A DNA stretch of 64,000 bases, taken from NCBI RefSeq assembly GCF_001619615.1, contig NZ_LQQP01000016.1, forward strand, positions 124,001 to 188,000. The letters are read 5' to 3'. Shown in pieces: positions 20,443 through 30,663 of the stretch. Numbering within the stretch: position 1 is the stretch's first letter; each line of letters opens with the position of its first letter. A program made the position numbers and the translations under genes. Source of the stretch: Microbacterium sp. T32. Lineage in GTDB: Bacteria; Actinomycetota; Actinomycetes; Actinomycetales; Microbacteriaceae. The notes under the pieces are model-generated. The model saw only the letters and a program-made list of their open reading frames with translations. It had not been told where the DNA came from and made no database searches.

Positions 20443-21179
20443 GGACCCGGCGCCTCGGCATCCGGAGCGACGGTCGGCTCTGAGGAGGCGACCTCGGGGG
20501 CCGATGCCGTCTCGGGGTCGGGCTCGAGGAGGTCGCCGAGCACCTCGCGCAGGCGGTCCCGCGAGATCGTGCCCTCGCGGAGCACGCGCACCCGCGGCTC
20601 GGCACCGCCCACCAGCGTCGTCGCGTCGACGATCGTGGAGGCATAGCCCCACTGGCTGGGCCCGGCGTCGAGGTAGACCGCGACGCTGTCGCCGAGCATG
20701 TCGCGGGCCTCGTCGATGCTGACCGCCGCGGGCATGCCCGTGCGGTTGGCACTGGACACCGCGAGCGGCCCCGTCTCCTCGAGCAGTTCGAGCGTGAGGT
20801 TCTGCGCGGGCATGCGAACCGCGACGGTGCCGTGCGTGTCGCCGAGATCCCACGACAGCGAGGGCTGTGCGGGGAGGACGATGGTCAGGCCGCCGGGCCA
20901 GAAAGCGTGGACGAGGTCGTCCACCGCGGGCGGGACTTCGGCGACGAGGGCGCGGAGCGTGCCGACGCCGGGCACGAGGACGGGCGGCGGCTGCTGGCGG
21001 CCGCGGCCCTTCGCCTCGAGGAGGCCCATGACGGCGCGCGCGTTGAACGCGTCTGCGGCGATTCCGTAGACGGTGTCGGTGGGGAGCACGACGAGTTCGC
21101 CTCGACCGATCGCCTGGCGCGCGTGGCGCGTCCCGGAGAGCAGCTGCGACTCGTCACGGCAGTCGTAGACGGGTGACAT
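20439..21179 (-). CDS. tsaC: L-threonylcarbamoyladenylate synthase (Sua5/YrdC family)
   Basis: Encodes 246 aa. The YrdC domain occupies residues 20-205: LVVLPTDTVYGIAADAFNARAV, FWPGGLTIVLPAQ, VAVRMPAQ, LAVSSANRTGMPAA and ASTIVDAT. It makes threonylcarbamoyl-AMP for the t6A37 modification of ANN-decoding tRNAs. The last ~40 residues are acidic, Pro/Glu-rich and probably disordered. A TAGACT element lies 10 nt before the ATG. It starts an overlapping series tsaC-wecA-atpI. Confidence 0.93.
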   Translation of the reverse strand: MSPVYDCRDESQLLSGTRHARQAIGRGELVVLPTDTVYGIAADAFNARAVMGLLEAKGRGRQQPPPVLVPGVGTLRALVAEVPPAVDDLVHAFWPGGLTIVLPAQPSLSWDLGDTHGTVAVRMPAQNLTLELLEETGPLAVSSANRTGMPAAVSIDEARDMLGDSVAVYLDAGPSQWGYASTIVDATTLVGGAEPRVRVLREGTISRDRLREVLGDLLEPDPETASAPEVASSEPTVAPDAEAPGP

Positions 21180-21218
21180 GTCGCGCGACAGTCTACCGAC
21201 GCCGACGGTGTGCGACGG

Positions 21219-22103
21219 TCAAGGATGAATCGCGGTCGTCGCGCGATCGCGCGTCGTGAGGTCGGGGTGGGTCGCGGCGGCACGCCATCCGTCGGCGGTG
21301 AGGATCTCGCGGATCGCCGCGCCCTGCCACTCGCCGTGCTCGATGACGATCGTCCCGCCCGGGTGCGCGAGGCGGAGTCCGACGCGGCTGAGCACGCGCA
21401 CGGCATCCAGTCCGTCCGGACCGCCGTAGAGCGCCGCGGGCGGGTCGTAGAGGCGCACCTCGGGATCCCGCGGGATCGCGTCGTCCGGGACGTAGGGGGG
21501 ATTGGATGCCACGACCGACACGGTCCCGTCCAGCTCCGGGAAGGCGTCGGCGAGGTCGATGAACGCCAGCGTCAGGTTCGTGGCCCCGATCCGCGCGACG
21601 TTCTCCTTCGTCCAGATGAAGGCGTCGACGGAGTTCTCGGCGGCGAAGACCCGCGCGTGCGGGACCTCGGTCGCCATCGCGAGGGCGATCGCGCCGCTCC
21701 CCGTTCCGAGGTCGACCGCGATCGGAGACGGGGATGCCGAGGACCCCAGGGCGTCGATCGCGAGCTGCGCCACCATCTCGGTCTCGGGACGCGGGACGAA
21801 GACGCCGGGTCCGACGGCGAGCTCCATCGAACGGAACGGCGCGCGGCCCGTCAGGTGCTGCAGCGGCTCGCGCGCGCAGCGGCGGTCGACGAGCGGGGCG
21901 AGCGCGGCCGCGGCGGCCTCGGGCAGACGATCGCCCCGGATCGCGGCGGCCTGCACTCCCCCGCGCGACGTCGACAGGACGTGGGCGAGGAGGAGTTCGG
22001 CATCCACTCGGGGATCGGGGATGCCGGCGGAGGAGAAGCGCGCCGCCGTGTCGCGGAGGACGTCGGCGACGGCGAGCGGGGCGGAGTGTACGGAGTCGGG
22101 CAT
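21219..22103 (-). CDS. prmC: Release factor N5-glutamine methyltransferase
   Basis: Encodes 294 aa. An N-terminal helical domain is followed by an AdoMet-binding Rossmann fold (VDLGTGSGAIALAMA) and the catalytic NPPY (VVASNPPYVPDDAI). LQHLTGRAPFRSMELAVGPGVFVPRPETE is the family's conserved linker. It methylates the Gln of the GGQ motif in RF1/RF2. In many actinobacteria prmC sits directly beside prfA; here cysK, cysE and an amidase separate the two. TAGGCT lies 11 nt before the ATG. Confidence 0.94.
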   Translation of the reverse strand: MPDSVHSAPLAVADVLRDTAARFSSAGIPDPRVDAELLLAHVLSTSRGGVQAAAIRGDRLPEAAAAALAPLVDRRCAREPLQHLTGRAPFRSMELAVGPGVFVPRPETEMVAQLAIDALGSSASPSPIAVDLGTGSGAIALAMATEVPHARVFAAENSVDAFIWTKENVARIGATNLTLAFIDLADAFPELDGTVSVVASNPPYVPDDAIPRDPEVRLYDPPAALYGGPDGLDAVRVLSRVGLRLAHPGGTIVIEHGEWQGAAIREILTADGWRAAATHPDLTTRDRATTAIHP

Positions 22104-22202
22104 GACGGATCACGAGCCTAGTCGCGCGGCGTCACACACGGCCGCGGGGATCGGCCGCTCACCTAGGATTGTCGCGATCCGACCGACGGCGAAAGGCGAG
22201 CC

Positions 22203-23141
22203 ATGCCCGGCATCCACTCCGACATCACTTCCGCGTTCGGCGACACGCCGCTGGTGCGGCTCAACCGTGTCGCGGAGGGCACCGGGGCCCAGATCCTGGC
22301 CAAGCTCGAGTTCTACAACCCCGCCTCGAGCGTGAAGGACCGACTCGGCATCGCGATCGTCGATGCGGCCGAGGCCTCCGGCGAGCTGAAGCCGGGCGGC
22401 ACCCTCGTCGAGTCCACCAGCGGCAACACCGGAATCGCCCTCGCGATGGTCGGCGCGGCGCGCGGGTACAAGGTCATCCTCACGATGCCCGCCTCGATGT
22501 CGAAGGAACGTCGCGTGCTGCTCCGGGCCTTCGGCGCAGAGCTCGTTCTCACCGACCCGACCAAGGGCATGTCGTTCGCGGTCGAGGAGGCCAAGCGCAT
22601 CGTGGCAGAGACGCCCGGTGCCGTGTGGGCGCGGCAGTTCGAGAACGAGGCGAACCCGGCGATCCACCGTAAGACGACCGCCGAAGAGATCCTGCGCGAC
22701 ACCGACGGCAAGGTCGACTACTTCGTCGCCGGCATCGGCACGGGCGGCACCATCACGGGTGTGGGCCAGGTCCTCAAGGAGCGCGTCCCCGGGGTCAAGA
22801 TCGTCGCGGTCGAGCCGGCCGACTCCCCCATCCTCACCAAGGGTCACCCCGGCCCGCACAAGATCCAGGGCATCGGCCCGAACTTCGTGCCGGCGATCCT
22901 GGACCGCGACATCCTCGACGAGGTGATCGACGTCGAGTTCGACGACGCGATCCGTCTCGCGCGCGAGACCGCGGCGAAGGACGGCATCCTGGTCGGCATG
23001 TCGTCGGGCGCGGCGATCTGGGCCGCTCTCGAGATCGCGCGCCGCCCCGAGGCCGAGGGCAAGAACATCGTGGTCATCATCCCCTCGTACGGCGAGCGTT
23101 ACCTCTCCACCGCTCTGTACGAAGACCTGCGCGACAACTGA
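22203..23141 (+). CDS. cysK: Cysteine synthase (O-acetylserine sulfhydrylase)
   Basis: Encodes 312 aa. The PLP lysine is in [16 protein letters not shown] near residue 45, the substrate loop is [12 protein letters not shown], and the phosphate-binding loop is [10 protein letters not shown]. The C-terminal [21 protein letters not shown] resembles the tail that binds serine acetyltransferase. It converts O-acetylserine and sulfide to cysteine. GAAAGGCGAG is the ribosome site, and TAGGAT at about 22164 is a possible -10. cysE follows after one nucleotide. Confidence 0.97.
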   Translation: MPGIHSDITSAFGDTPLVRLNRVAEGTGAQILAKLEFYNPASSVKDRLGIAIVDAAEASGELKPGGTLVESTSGNTGIALAMVGAARGYKVILTMPASMSKERRVLLRAFGAELVLTDPTKGMSFAVEEAKRIVAETPGAVWARQFENEANPAIHRKTTAEEILRDTDGKVDYFVAGIGTGGTITGVGQVLKERVPGVKIVAVEPADSPILTKGHPGPHKIQGIGPNFVPAILDRDILDEVIDVEFDDAIRLARETAAKDGILVGMSSGAAIWAALEIARRPEAEGKNIVVIIPSYGERYLSTALYEDLRDN

Positions 23142-23142
23142 C

Positions 23143-23712
23143 GTGGGGGTCCTCTCCCGCATCCGCGAGGACGTCGCGGCGGCGAAGTTCCGTGATCCCG
23201 CGGCCCGCGGCGGCCTCGAGATCGCGCTGCTCTACCCGGGCCTGCACGCCGTCTGGTCGTACCGCGTGGCGCACCGCCTGTGGGTGCGCGGCTTCCGGTT
23301 CCCGGCGCGGGCGCTCTCGCAGGTCACGCGCTGGCTGACCGGCATCGAGATCCACCCCGGCGCGACGATCGGACGCCGTTTCTTCATCGACCACGGTATG
23401 GGTGTCGTGGTCGGCGAGACGGCGGAGGTCGGTGACGACGTGATGCTGTACCACGGTGTCACGCTCGGCGGGCGCCAGCGCGAGGGCGGCAAGCGCCACC
23501 CCACGCTGCACGACGGGGTCGCGGTGGGTGCGGGGGCCAAGATCCTCGGACCGATCACGATCGGCGCCCACAGCCTCGTCGGCGCGAACGCCGTCGTGAC
23601 GCGCGATGCGCCACCGGAGAGCGTGCTCGTCGGCGTCCCCGCGAAGGCGCGTCTGCGCCGCGCGAGCGAAGACACCCGCGCGCTGCTGACGGCGCCGGAG
23701 TACTGGATCTGA
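23143..23712 (+). CDS. cysE: Serine O-acetyltransferase
   Basis: Encodes 189 aa from a GTG one nucleotide after the cysK stop, so the two are co-transcribed and probably coupled. It is the short form: a helical N-terminus ([17 protein letters not shown]) and a left-handed beta-helix of hexapeptide repeats with [42 protein letters not shown]. The His and Asp of FIDHG belong to the active site. It makes O-acetylserine from serine and acetyl-CoA for CysK. Confidence 0.95.
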   Translation: MGVLSRIREDVAAAKFRDPAARGGLEIALLYPGLHAVWSYRVAHRLWVRGFRFPARALSQVTRWLTGIEIHPGATIGRRFFIDHGMGVVVGETAEVGDDVMLYHGVTLGGRQREGGKRHPTLHDGVAVGAGAKILGPITIGAHSLVGANAVVTRDAPPESVLVGVPAKARLRRASEDTRALLTAPEYWI

Positions 23713-23752
23713 AGCTCCCCGCCGCAGCGCAGCGATGATCGCCGGGTCGCCG

Positions 23753-23764
23753 TAGGGTCGAAGG
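23753..23764 (+). promoter_or_regulatory. -10 element giving a leaderless amidase mRNA
   Basis: TAGGGT (23753-23758) is 6 nt before the ATG at 23765. The spacing places the transcription start at the A of the start codon, so the AAGG just before the ATG would not be in the mRNA. Confidence 0.45.
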
Positions 23765-25168
23765 ATGACGCGCCCGCACGATCTCTCGCTCGTCGCCCAG
23801 GTCGCGGCGCTCCGCGAGGGAGCGATCGGCCCGGTCGAGCTGACGTCGCACTATCTGGACCGCATCTCGCGTCTCGCGGAGCTGGGCGCGTTCGCCGAAG
23901 TCACGCCGGACGCGGCCCTCGCCCGCGCCGCGTCGCTCGCGGAGGCGGGTCCCGAGGGCTCGCTGTGGGCCGTGCCGTCGGCGGAGAAGGACCTCGTCGC
24001 GCGGGCGGACGTCGCGACGCGCTACGGATCACGCGCCCGGGCCGCGCACGTGCCCTCGGTCTCCGACCCGCTGGCGGAGGCGATGGATGCCGCGGGGGCG
24101 ATCAGCCTCGGGAAGACGAGCACGTCGGAGTTCGGGCTCACCGGCTTCACCGAACCGCTCATCCACGCGCCCGCGCGGGACCCGTGGCGACCCTCCGCGG
24201 GCGCGGGCGGCTCGAGCGGCGGTGCCGCCGTCGCCGTGGCGGCGGGACTCCTGCCCGCCGCGGTCGGTTCGGACGGGGGCGGCTCGATCCGCATCCCGTC
24301 GGCGACGGTCGGTGTCGTGGGGCTGAAGCCCTCGCGCGGACGGCTGCCGATCGGGTCGGGGTTCGACTCCCCCGACGGGCTGTCGGTCACCGGGCCCATC
24401 GCGCGCACCGTCGAGGACGCCGGGCTGCTCCTGGACGCGCTGGTGGGCCTCGCCCCGTTCCCCTACGCCACCGCGGCGCCCGGTCACGGCCCGTTCGTCG
24501 AGGCCGCACGGCGACCCGCCGCGGGCCTGCGCATCGGCGTCACGACCGTCTCGCCGTGGGACGACGACGAGAACATCACCCTCGATCCCGATGCCCGGGT
24601 CGCGTTCGACACGGCAACCGCCTGGCTGAGCGACGCCGGACACGCCGTGGCCGATGCCGACTGGCATCCGGTCGGCTATCCCGCGCTGTTCCGCGTGCTG
24701 TGGCGCGCGAGCGCGGCGCGGATCCCGCTGACCACGCACGACCTCACGCTGGTCGAACCGCTCACCGCGTGGTTGGTGCGGGAGGGGCGCGCCCTCACGG
24801 CTCCGGACCTGCTCGGCGGGCTGACCGAAGCCCGGGCGTTCGAGCGGCGCACGATCGCCGACTTCGCCGCCTTCGACGCTGTGCTCACCCCCGCGCTCGC
24901 GCAGTCGCCGCGGCCCGTCGGGTGGTACGCGGGGTACGACCCGGAACGCACGTTCGCGATGCAGGTCGAATACGCGCCGTATTCGAGCTTCGTCAACGTC
25001 GCGGGGCTCCCCGCGCTGACGCTGCCGGTGACGAGGGATGCCGAGGGACATCCGGTGTCGGTGCAGTTGATCGGCCGCCCCGGCGGCGAGGCGATGCTGC
25101 TGGCGCTCGGCGCCGAGCTGGAGGCTCGTCGCGGCCCGCTCCCCCACCCACCGGCCTGGGACGCCTGA
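23765..25168 (+). CDS. Amidase-signature-family amidase
   Basis: Encodes 467 aa. The Ser-Ser-Lys triad of the amidase signature family is visible: the Lys in PSAEKDLVARADV (near residue 75), the bridging Ser in GAGGSSGGAAVAVAAGL, and the nucleophile in GSDGGGSIRIPS. GLKPSRGRLP follows as in GatA-like enzymes. The substrate is unknown; it is not accompanied by gatB or gatC, so it is unlikely to be the tRNA amidotransferase subunit. It is convergent with prfA. Confidence 0.88.
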   Translation: MTRPHDLSLVAQVAALREGAIGPVELTSHYLDRISRLAELGAFAEVTPDAALARAASLAEAGPEGSLWAVPSAEKDLVARADVATRYGSRARAAHVPSVSDPLAEAMDAAGAISLGKTSTSEFGLTGFTEPLIHAPARDPWRPSAGAGGSSGGAAVAVAAGLLPAAVGSDGGGSIRIPSATVGVVGLKPSRGRLPIGSGFDSPDGLSVTGPIARTVEDAGLLLDALVGLAPFPYATAAPGHGPFVEAARRPAAGLRIGVTTVSPWDDDENITLDPDARVAFDTATAWLSDAGHAVADADWHPVGYPALFRVLWRASAARIPLTTHDLTLVEPLTAWLVREGRALTAPDLLGGLTEARAFERRTIADFAAFDAVLTPALAQSPRPVGWYAGYDPERTFAMQVEYAPYSSFVNVAGLPALTLPVTRDAEGHPVSVQLIGRPGGEAMLLALGAELEARRGPLPHPPAWDA

Positions 25169-25266
25169 GCCCGGCCGGACCCGCACAACTCCTGCGAGCC
25201 CCCGCCGAATCACGCAGCGCAGCACCGAAGGCCCCGAGAAGCCGGAGTTGCGGAGCGGCGGCCGGC

Positions 25267-26358
25267 TCAGCCCTCGGAGAGCGCCGCGAGCCGGGCTTCC
25301 TCGTCGGCGGTGATCGCCGACTCGATGATCGGGCCGAGGGCGCCGTCCATGACCTGGTCGAGGTTGTACGCCTTGTACCCGGTGCGGTGATCCGCGATGC
25401 GGTTCTCCGGGAAGTTGTACGTGCGGATGCGCTCCGAACGGTCCATGCCGCGGATCTGCGAGCGCCGGGCGTCGGCGGCCTGCGCGTCGCGCTCCTCCTG
25501 CTGCTTGGCGAGCAGGCGCGCACGCAGCACGCGCATCCCCGCCTCGCGGTTCTGCAGCTGCGACTTCTCGTTCTGCATCGACACGACGATCCCGGTCGGG
25601 AGGTGGGTGATGCGGACGGCCGAGTCGGTGGTGTTCACCGACTGACCACCGGGCCCCGACGAACGGAACACGTCGATCTTGAGGTCGTTGGGGTCGATCG
25701 CGACCTCCTCCGGCTCGTCGACCTCGGGGAAGACGAGCACACCCGTCGTCGAGGTGTGGATGCGGCCCTGCGACTCCGTCGCGGGCACGCGCTGCACGCG
25801 GTGCACGCCGCCCTCGTACTTCAGGTGCGCCCACACGCCCTGCGCGGGGTCGCTCGAGGAGCCCTTGATCGCGACCTGGACGTCCTTGTACCCGCCGAGG
25901 TCGGACTCGTTGCGCTCGAGCAGTTCGGTCTTCCAGCCCATGGATGCCGCGTACTGCAGGTACATCCGCAGGAGATCGGCCGCGAACAGCGCGCTCTCCG
26001 CGCCGCCCTCGCCCGCCTTGATCTCCATGATCACGTCGCGGGCGTCGTCCGGGTCGCGCGGGATGAGCAGGCGGCGCAGACGCTCCTGGCTCTCGTCCAG
26101 GCGCTGCTCCAGCGCCGGCACCTCCTCGGCGAACGCGTCGTCCTCGCGGGCGAGTTCGCGCGCGGCATCCAGGTCGTCCGACGCCGCCTGCCAGGCCTCG
26201 TACGCGTGCACGATCCGATTCAGCTCGGCGTACCGCCGATTGACGCGCTTCGCGCGCGCCGCATCGGCGTGCACCGCCGGGTCGTTGAGCTCGAGCTCGA
26301 CCTGCCGGTGCTCGTCGATCAGCCCGCGGACGGACTCGAGGATGCCGGAATCCGACAC
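25267..26358 (-). CDS. prfA: Peptide chain release factor 1
   Basis: Encodes 363 aa. The catalytic GGQ is in [18 protein letters not shown]. Domain 2 carries the stop-codon recognition region ([19 protein letters not shown]), and the C-terminus has [22 protein letters not shown]. The length and FPENR motif favour RF1 over RF2. It ends translation at UAA and UAG. It starts 3 nt after the rho stop, so it is co-transcribed with rho. Confidence 0.96.
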   Translation of the reverse strand: MSDSGILESVRGLIDEHRQVELELNDPAVHADAARAKRVNRRYAELNRIVHAYEAWQAASDDLDAARELAREDDAFAEEVPALEQRLDESQERLRRLLIPRDPDDARDVIMEIKAGEGGAESALFAADLLRMYLQYAASMGWKTELLERNESDLGGYKDVQVAIKGSSSDPAQGVWAHLKYEGGVHRVQRVPATESQGRIHTSTTGVLVFPEVDEPEEVAIDPNDLKIDVFRSSGPGGQSVNTTDSAVRITHLPTGIVVSMQNEKSQLQNREAGMRVLRARLLAKQQEERDAQAADARRSQIRGMDRSERIRTYNFPENRIADHRTGYKAYNLDQVMDGALGPIIESAITADEEARLAALSEG

Positions 26359-26361
26359 GGC

Positions 26362-28497
26362 TCAGCGGATGCCGTTGTCGTGCCCGTTGTCTCCGCGCGC
26401 GGGAGTCGGGATCGACTTCTGCATCTGGACGAGGAACTCGACGTTGGACTGCGTCTCCTTGAGCTTGCCGAGCACGACCTCGAGGGCCTGCTGCGGGTCG
26501 AGACCCGCGAGCGCGCGGCGCAGCTTCCAGGTGATCTTCACCTCGTCGGGCGACAGCAGCATCTCTTCGCGGCGCGTGGACGACGCGTTGACGTCGACCG
26601 CCGGGAAGATGCGCTTGTCGGCGAGCTGACGGTTCAGGCGCAGTTCGCTGTTACCGGTGCCCTTGAACTCCTCGAAGATCACGTCGTCCATCTTGGAGCC
26701 GGTCTCCACCAGCGCCGTGGCGAGGATCGTGAGCGACCCGCCGTTCTCGATGTTGCGCGCCGCGCCGAAGAAGCGCTTGGGCGGGTACAGCGCCGAGGCG
26801 TCGACGCCACCGGTGAGCACGCGACCCGACGTCGGCGCCGACAGGTTGTAGGCGCGGCCGAGGCGCGTGATCGAGTCGAGCAGCACGACCACGTCGCGGC
26901 CGAGTTCGACGAGGCGCTTCGCGCGCTCGATGGCGAGCTCGGCGACGGTGGTGTGGTCCTCCGCGGGGCGATCGAACGTCGAGGCGATGACCTCGCCCTT
27001 GACCGTCCGCTGCATGTCGGTGACCTCTTCGGGGCGCTCATCGACGAGCACGACCATGAGGTGGACCTCGGGGTTGTTGTGCGCGATGGCGTTGGCGATC
27101 TGCTGGAGCACGATCGTCTTGCCGGCCTTCGGGGGCGCGACGATGAGCCCGCGCTGACCCTTGCCGACCGGGGCGACCAGGTCGATGAGACGCTGCGTGA
27201 GCTTCTCGGGGGCGGTCTCCATGCGGAGGCGCTCCTGCGGGTAGAGCGGCGTCAGCTTGCCGAACTCGACACGGGCGGCGGCATCCTCGACCGACAGGCC
27301 GTTGATCGAGTCGACCTTGACCAGCGCGTTGTACTTCTGGCGGCTGGACTGCTCGCCCTCGCGCGGCTGCTTGATGGAGCCGACGACCGCGTCGCCCTTG
27401 CGCAGGTTGTACTTCTTGACCTGGCCGAGCGAGACGTACACGTCGCTCGGGCCGGGCAGGTAACCGGTGGTGCGCACGAACGCGTAGTTGTCGAGCACGT
27501 CCAGGACACCCGCGATCGGGATGAGCACGTCGTCCTCGCCGATCTCGCTCTCGAACTCGTCGCCGGTCGTCGCCTGCCCGCCGCGGCGCTTGTTGCGCTG
27601 GCGGTTGCGGCTGTTCGTCTGGTTCTGCTGCTGCGCCTGCTGCCCGTTCTGCGCGGGCGCCTCGGCCTCGTCCGACTCGGCGGCGGCCGCGGGAGCAGCG
27701 GCCTCGGTGTTCTCGGCGCGGTTGCGGTTGCGGCTGCGCGACCGGCTGCGGCTGCGGCTGCGCGACGGGGTCTCGGCGGACTCCTCGGTGCTCTCACCCT
27801 CGGCAGCGGATGCCACGGCCTCGGGGGCGGCGTCGGCGTCGGGGGCGGCGTCGGCCTCGGCGGCGTCGCCGGCTTCGGCGACCTGCTCGGAAAGAGCGGT
27901 CTCGGCCGGCGCGTCGGCGGCGGTGGCCTCGTCGGTTGCGGGCGCGTCGGCCGGAGCCTCGGTGACCGGCGCCTCAGCCGCGACGGGGGCCTCAGCCTCC
28001 GTGACCACGACGTCGGCGGGCGTCTCGTCGGCGGGTGCGCTCTTCGCGCGGCGCGGCGCACGCTTGCGGGGAGCGCGAGCGGGCTTGGCGGGGGCCTCTT
28101 CGTCAGCGGGCGCCTCGGTCGGGGCCGCAGCGGCCTCTTCGGCGGCAGGCTCCACGGCGGGCGCCTCGGCGTCGACGGTCTGCTCAGCAGGAGCGGCGAC
28201 CGCTTCCTCCGCGGCGGGCTCCCCCGCGGGCGCGGCGTCCTCAGCGGGCGCCTCCTCGGCCGGGGCAGCGGCCTCGGCGGGGGCAGCGTCCTCGGCCGGC
28301 GCGTCCTCGGCGGCAGGCGCCTCGGCATCCGGGGTCTCGTCGACCGCGGGCTCCTCCACGGCGGGGGCGTCCTCGCCCTCCGCGTCGACGGGTGTGTCGA
28401 ACAGCGTGTCGCCGGCGGGAGCGGCGGACTGCTCCTCGGTGGGGATGTCAGCGCCCTCGGGCGCGTCAACGGGCTGGGTCTCGGAGATGGACTCCAC
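26362..28497 (-). CDS. rho: Transcription termination factor Rho with long acidic N-terminal extension
   Basis: Encodes 711 aa from a GTG with GAGGAGCACTC before it. The C-terminal ~380 residues are a canonical Rho: the RNA-binding domain ([20 protein letters not shown]), Walker [36 protein letters not shown] and [12 protein letters not shown] with the Q and R loops. The first ~300 residues are low complexity: Ala/Glu/Pro/Asp repeats, then an Arg/Ser stretch ([14 protein letters not shown]) and a basic patch RNKRRGG. Such extensions occur in actinobacterial Rho and are linked to RNA binding and phase separation; that role is inferred here. It is a hexameric helicase that releases RNA polymerase. 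Confidence 0.96.
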   Translation of the reverse strand: MESISETQPVDAPEGADIPTEEQSAAPAGDTLFDTPVDAEGEDAPAVEEPAVDETPDAEAPAAEDAPAEDAAPAEAAAPAEEAPAEDAAPAGEPAAEEAVAAPAEQTVDAEAPAVEPAAEEAAAAPTEAPADEEAPAKPARAPRKRAPRRAKSAPADETPADVVVTEAEAPVAAEAPVTEAPADAPATDEATAADAPAETALSEQVAEAGDAAEADAAPDADAAPEAVASAAEGESTEESAETPSRSRSRSRSRSRNRNRAENTEAAAPAAAAESDEAEAPAQNGQQAQQQNQTNSRNRQRNKRRGGQATTGDEFESEIGEDDVLIPIAGVLDVLDNYAFVRTTGYLPGPSDVYVSLGQVKKYNLRKGDAVVGSIKQPREGEQSSRQKYNALVKVDSINGLSVEDAAARVEFGKLTPLYPQERLRMETAPEKLTQRLIDLVAPVGKGQRGLIVAPPKAGKTIVLQQIANAIAHNNPEVHLMVVLVDERPEEVTDMQRTVKGEVIASTFDRPAEDHTTVAELAIERAKRLVELGRDVVVLLDSITRLGRAYNLSAPTSGRVLTGGVDASALYPPKRFFGAARNIENGGSLTILATALVETGSKMDDVIFEEFKGTGNSELRLNRQLADKRIFPAVDVNASSTRREEMLLSPDEVKITWKLRRALAGLDPQQALEVVLGKLKETQSNVEFLVQMQKSIPTPARGDNGHDNGIR

Positions 28498-28650
28498 GAG
28501 TGCTCCTCAGAAATGAAACATGGTCAAATCACGGGTATCGCTGCAGAGCGCAGACGAAGATCACACCAGCGGTTCGGGAGACTGCAGCCGAGACCGGGTT
28601 CGCGATTTGTTGCGGATTTCGCAGGTGGTGCAGAGGCTCAGATTCGCGTG

Positions 28651-29583
28651 CTAAGCGGAACCCTCTGCGCGCTTCACTGTACCACCCTTGACGTCGACGG
28701 CGAGCATGAGCGCCTGCCACGGGGTGTCGACGACGGATGCGGTAAGGTCCGCGGCCGCGACACGCTGGCCCGGACCGTCCGCGAGCACCAGGACGCTCGG
28801 GCCCGCACCCGATACGACCGCCGCATAGCCCTCGGCGCGGAGTGCCCGCACGAGTCGGTCGGTCTCCGGCATCGCCTGCGCGCGGTAGTTCTGGTGCAGT
28901 TTGTCCTCGGTCGCGGCCATCAGCAGCTCGGGGCTCTGGGTCATCGCCGCGATGAGAAGTGCCGAGCGCGAGACGTTGAACACCGCGTCCTCGCGCGGCA
29001 CCTGCAGCGGCTGCAGGCTCCGGGCGACGGCAGTCGACATCGTGAAGCTCGGGACGAGCACGAGCGGCGAGACACCGCGGTGCACGATGAGCTGCTTGTG
29101 CTGGGGGCCGGTGGCATCCATCCACGCGATCGTCAGGCCGCCGAAAAGGCCGGGGGCGACGTTGTCGGGGTGCCCTTCCATCTCGGTCGCGAGGCGCAGC
29201 AGGTCGACGTCGCTGAACGCGACCTCGCCCTCGAGCAGGCCCTTCGCCGCCAGGATGCCGGACACCACCGCCGCACCCGAGGAGCCCATCCCCCGCCCGT
29301 GCGGGATGACGTTGTGCGCCACCAGTCGCAGGCCGGGCATCTCGCGACCGACCGAGGCGTACGTGTGCGCGATCGCGCGCACGACGAGGTGCGATGCGTC
29401 GCGCGGCACGTCGGCCGTGCCCTCGCCGCTCACCTCGATCTCGAGGCGACCGGGCTCCAGGGCCTCGACCGTCAGCTCGTCGTACACGCTGAGCGCGAGC
29501 CCCAGGGTGTCGAACCCCGGACCGAGGTTGGCGCTGGTCGCCGGCACACGGACCGCGACGCGACGCCCGAGGGCTGCGGTCAC
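28651..29583 (-). CDS. thrB: Homoserine kinase
   Basis: Encodes 310 aa from a GTG that overlaps the thrC stop as GTGA. It is a GHMP kinase: [21 protein letters not shown] at the N-terminus, the ATP loop [18 protein letters not shown], and [17 protein letters not shown] in the C-terminal domain. It phosphorylates homoserine with ATP for threonine synthesis. It is the last gene of lysA-hom-thrC-thrB; about 150 nt separate it from the rho start. Confidence 0.95.
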   Translation of the reverse strand: MTAALGRRVAVRVPATSANLGPGFDTLGLALSVYDELTVEALEPGRLEIEVSGEGTADVPRDASHLVVRAIAHTYASVGREMPGLRLVAHNVIPHGRGMGSSGAAVVSGILAAKGLLEGEVAFSDVDLLRLATEMEGHPDNVAPGLFGGLTIAWMDATGPQHKQLIVHRGVSPLVLVPSFTMSTAVARSLQPLQVPREDAVFNVSRSALLIAAMTQSPELLMAATEDKLHQNYRAQAMPETDRLVRALRAEGYAAVVSGAGPSVLVLADGPGQRVAAADLTASVVDTPWQALMLAVDVKGGTVKRAEGSA

Positions 29584-30662
29584 TCGGCCACCGGCTTCAG
29601 GTCGAGGACCGAGGCGACCTCGGAGGTGGTCGCGTCGACCACGGTCGGCTCGACCTGGGTGCCGTCGGCCTTGCGCAGCGCCCACTGCGGGTCCTTGAGG
29701 CCGTGACCGGTGACGGTCAGGACGACCTTCGCGCCGGCACGGACGACACCCGCCTCCGCCTGCTCGAGGAGCCCCGCGACGCTGATGGCCGAGGCGGGCT
29801 CGACGAACACGCCGACCTCGCCCGCGAGGATCTTCTGCGCCGCCAGGATGCGCTCGTCGTCGATCGCGCCGAACCAGCCGTCGGTGGCCGCCCGCGCGTC
29901 CAGCGCGAGGTTCCACGACGCGGGGTTGCCGATGCGGATCGCGCTGGCGATCGTCTCGGGGTTCTTCACGACCGCGCCGGTCACGAGCGGGGCGGACCCG
30001 GCCGCCTGGAAGCCGAACATGCGCGGCACGCGCGTCGCGACGCCGCGGTCGGCCTCTTCGCGGTACCCGCGCGAGTACGCGGTGTAGTTGCCCGCGTTGC
30101 CTACGGGGATGAAGTGGAAGTCGGGGGCGTCGCCCAGCTGCTCGACGACCTCGTACGCCGCCGTCTTCTGGCCCTCGATGCGGTCGGGGTTGACCGAGTT
30201 GACCAGGTGCACCGGGTAGTGGTCGGCCAGCTCGCGCGCGATCTCGAGGCAGTCGTCGAAGTTGCCGCGGATCTGGATCAGACGGCCGTTGTGCGCGACG
30301 GCCTGGCTGAGCTTGCCCATCGCGATCTTGCCCTCGGGCACGAGGACCGCGGCGGTGATCCCGGCGTGCGCCGCGTAGGCGGCGGCCGAGGCCGAGGTGT
30401 TGCCGGTCGACGCGCAGATGACGGCCTTGGCCCCGTGCTCGACGGCGCGCGACAGCGCCACCGTCATGCCGCGGTCCTTGAACGAGCCCGTCGGGTTCAT
30501 ACCCTCGAACTTGACGTAGACGTCGGCACCCGTGCGCCGCGAGAGGGCGGGGGCGGGGATGAGTGGCGTGCCGCCCTCCCCCAGCGTCACGACGGTGGAG
30601 GCGTCGGTGACGCCCAGGCGGTCGGCGTACTCGCGGAGGACTCCGCGCCAGACGTGTGCCAT
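29580..30662 (-). CDS. thrC: Threonine synthase
   Basis: Encodes 360 aa, the short class of threonine synthase. The PLP lysine is in [15 protein letters not shown] (near residue 60), and the phosphate-cup motif is [15 protein letters not shown]-like (PVGNAGN). It converts O-phosphohomoserine to threonine. It begins 1 nt after the hom stop and ends overlapping thrB, so the three pathway enzymes are made from one message. Confidence 0.96.
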   Translation of the reverse strand: MAHVWRGVLREYADRLGVTDASTVVTLGEGGTPLIPAPALSRRTGADVYVKFEGMNPTGSFKDRGMTVALSRAVEHGAKAVICASTGNTSASAAAYAAHAGITAAVLVPEGKIAMGKLSQAVAHNGRLIQIRGNFDDCLEIARELADHYPVHLVNSVNPDRIEGQKTAAYEVVEQLGDAPDFHFIPVGNAGNYTAYSRGYREEADRGVATRVPRMFGFQAAGSAPLVTGAVVKNPETIASAIRIGNPASWNLALDARAATDGWFGAIDDERILAAQKILAGEVGVFVEPASAISVAGLLEQAEAGVVRAGAKVVLTVTGHGLKDPQWALRKADGTQVEPTVVDATTSEVASVLDLKPVAE

Positions 30663-30663
30663 G

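Noticed and set aside
25170-25266. Complementary segments CAACTCC and GGAGTTG between amidase and prfA
   Set aside because: Separated by about 50 nt with imperfect flanks; not strong enough to call a terminator.
28498-28650. Possible regulatory leader before rho
   Set aside because: I saw no convincing hairpin series or riboswitch-like motif, only a TTGACC without a matching -10.
23965-29706. A 1,913-codon open frame on the plus strand across the amidase, prfA, rho and thrB region
   Set aside because: It is antisense or out of frame to well-supported genes, and its translation is dominated by Arg, Gly, Ala and Val as expected of shadow frames in high-GC DNA.
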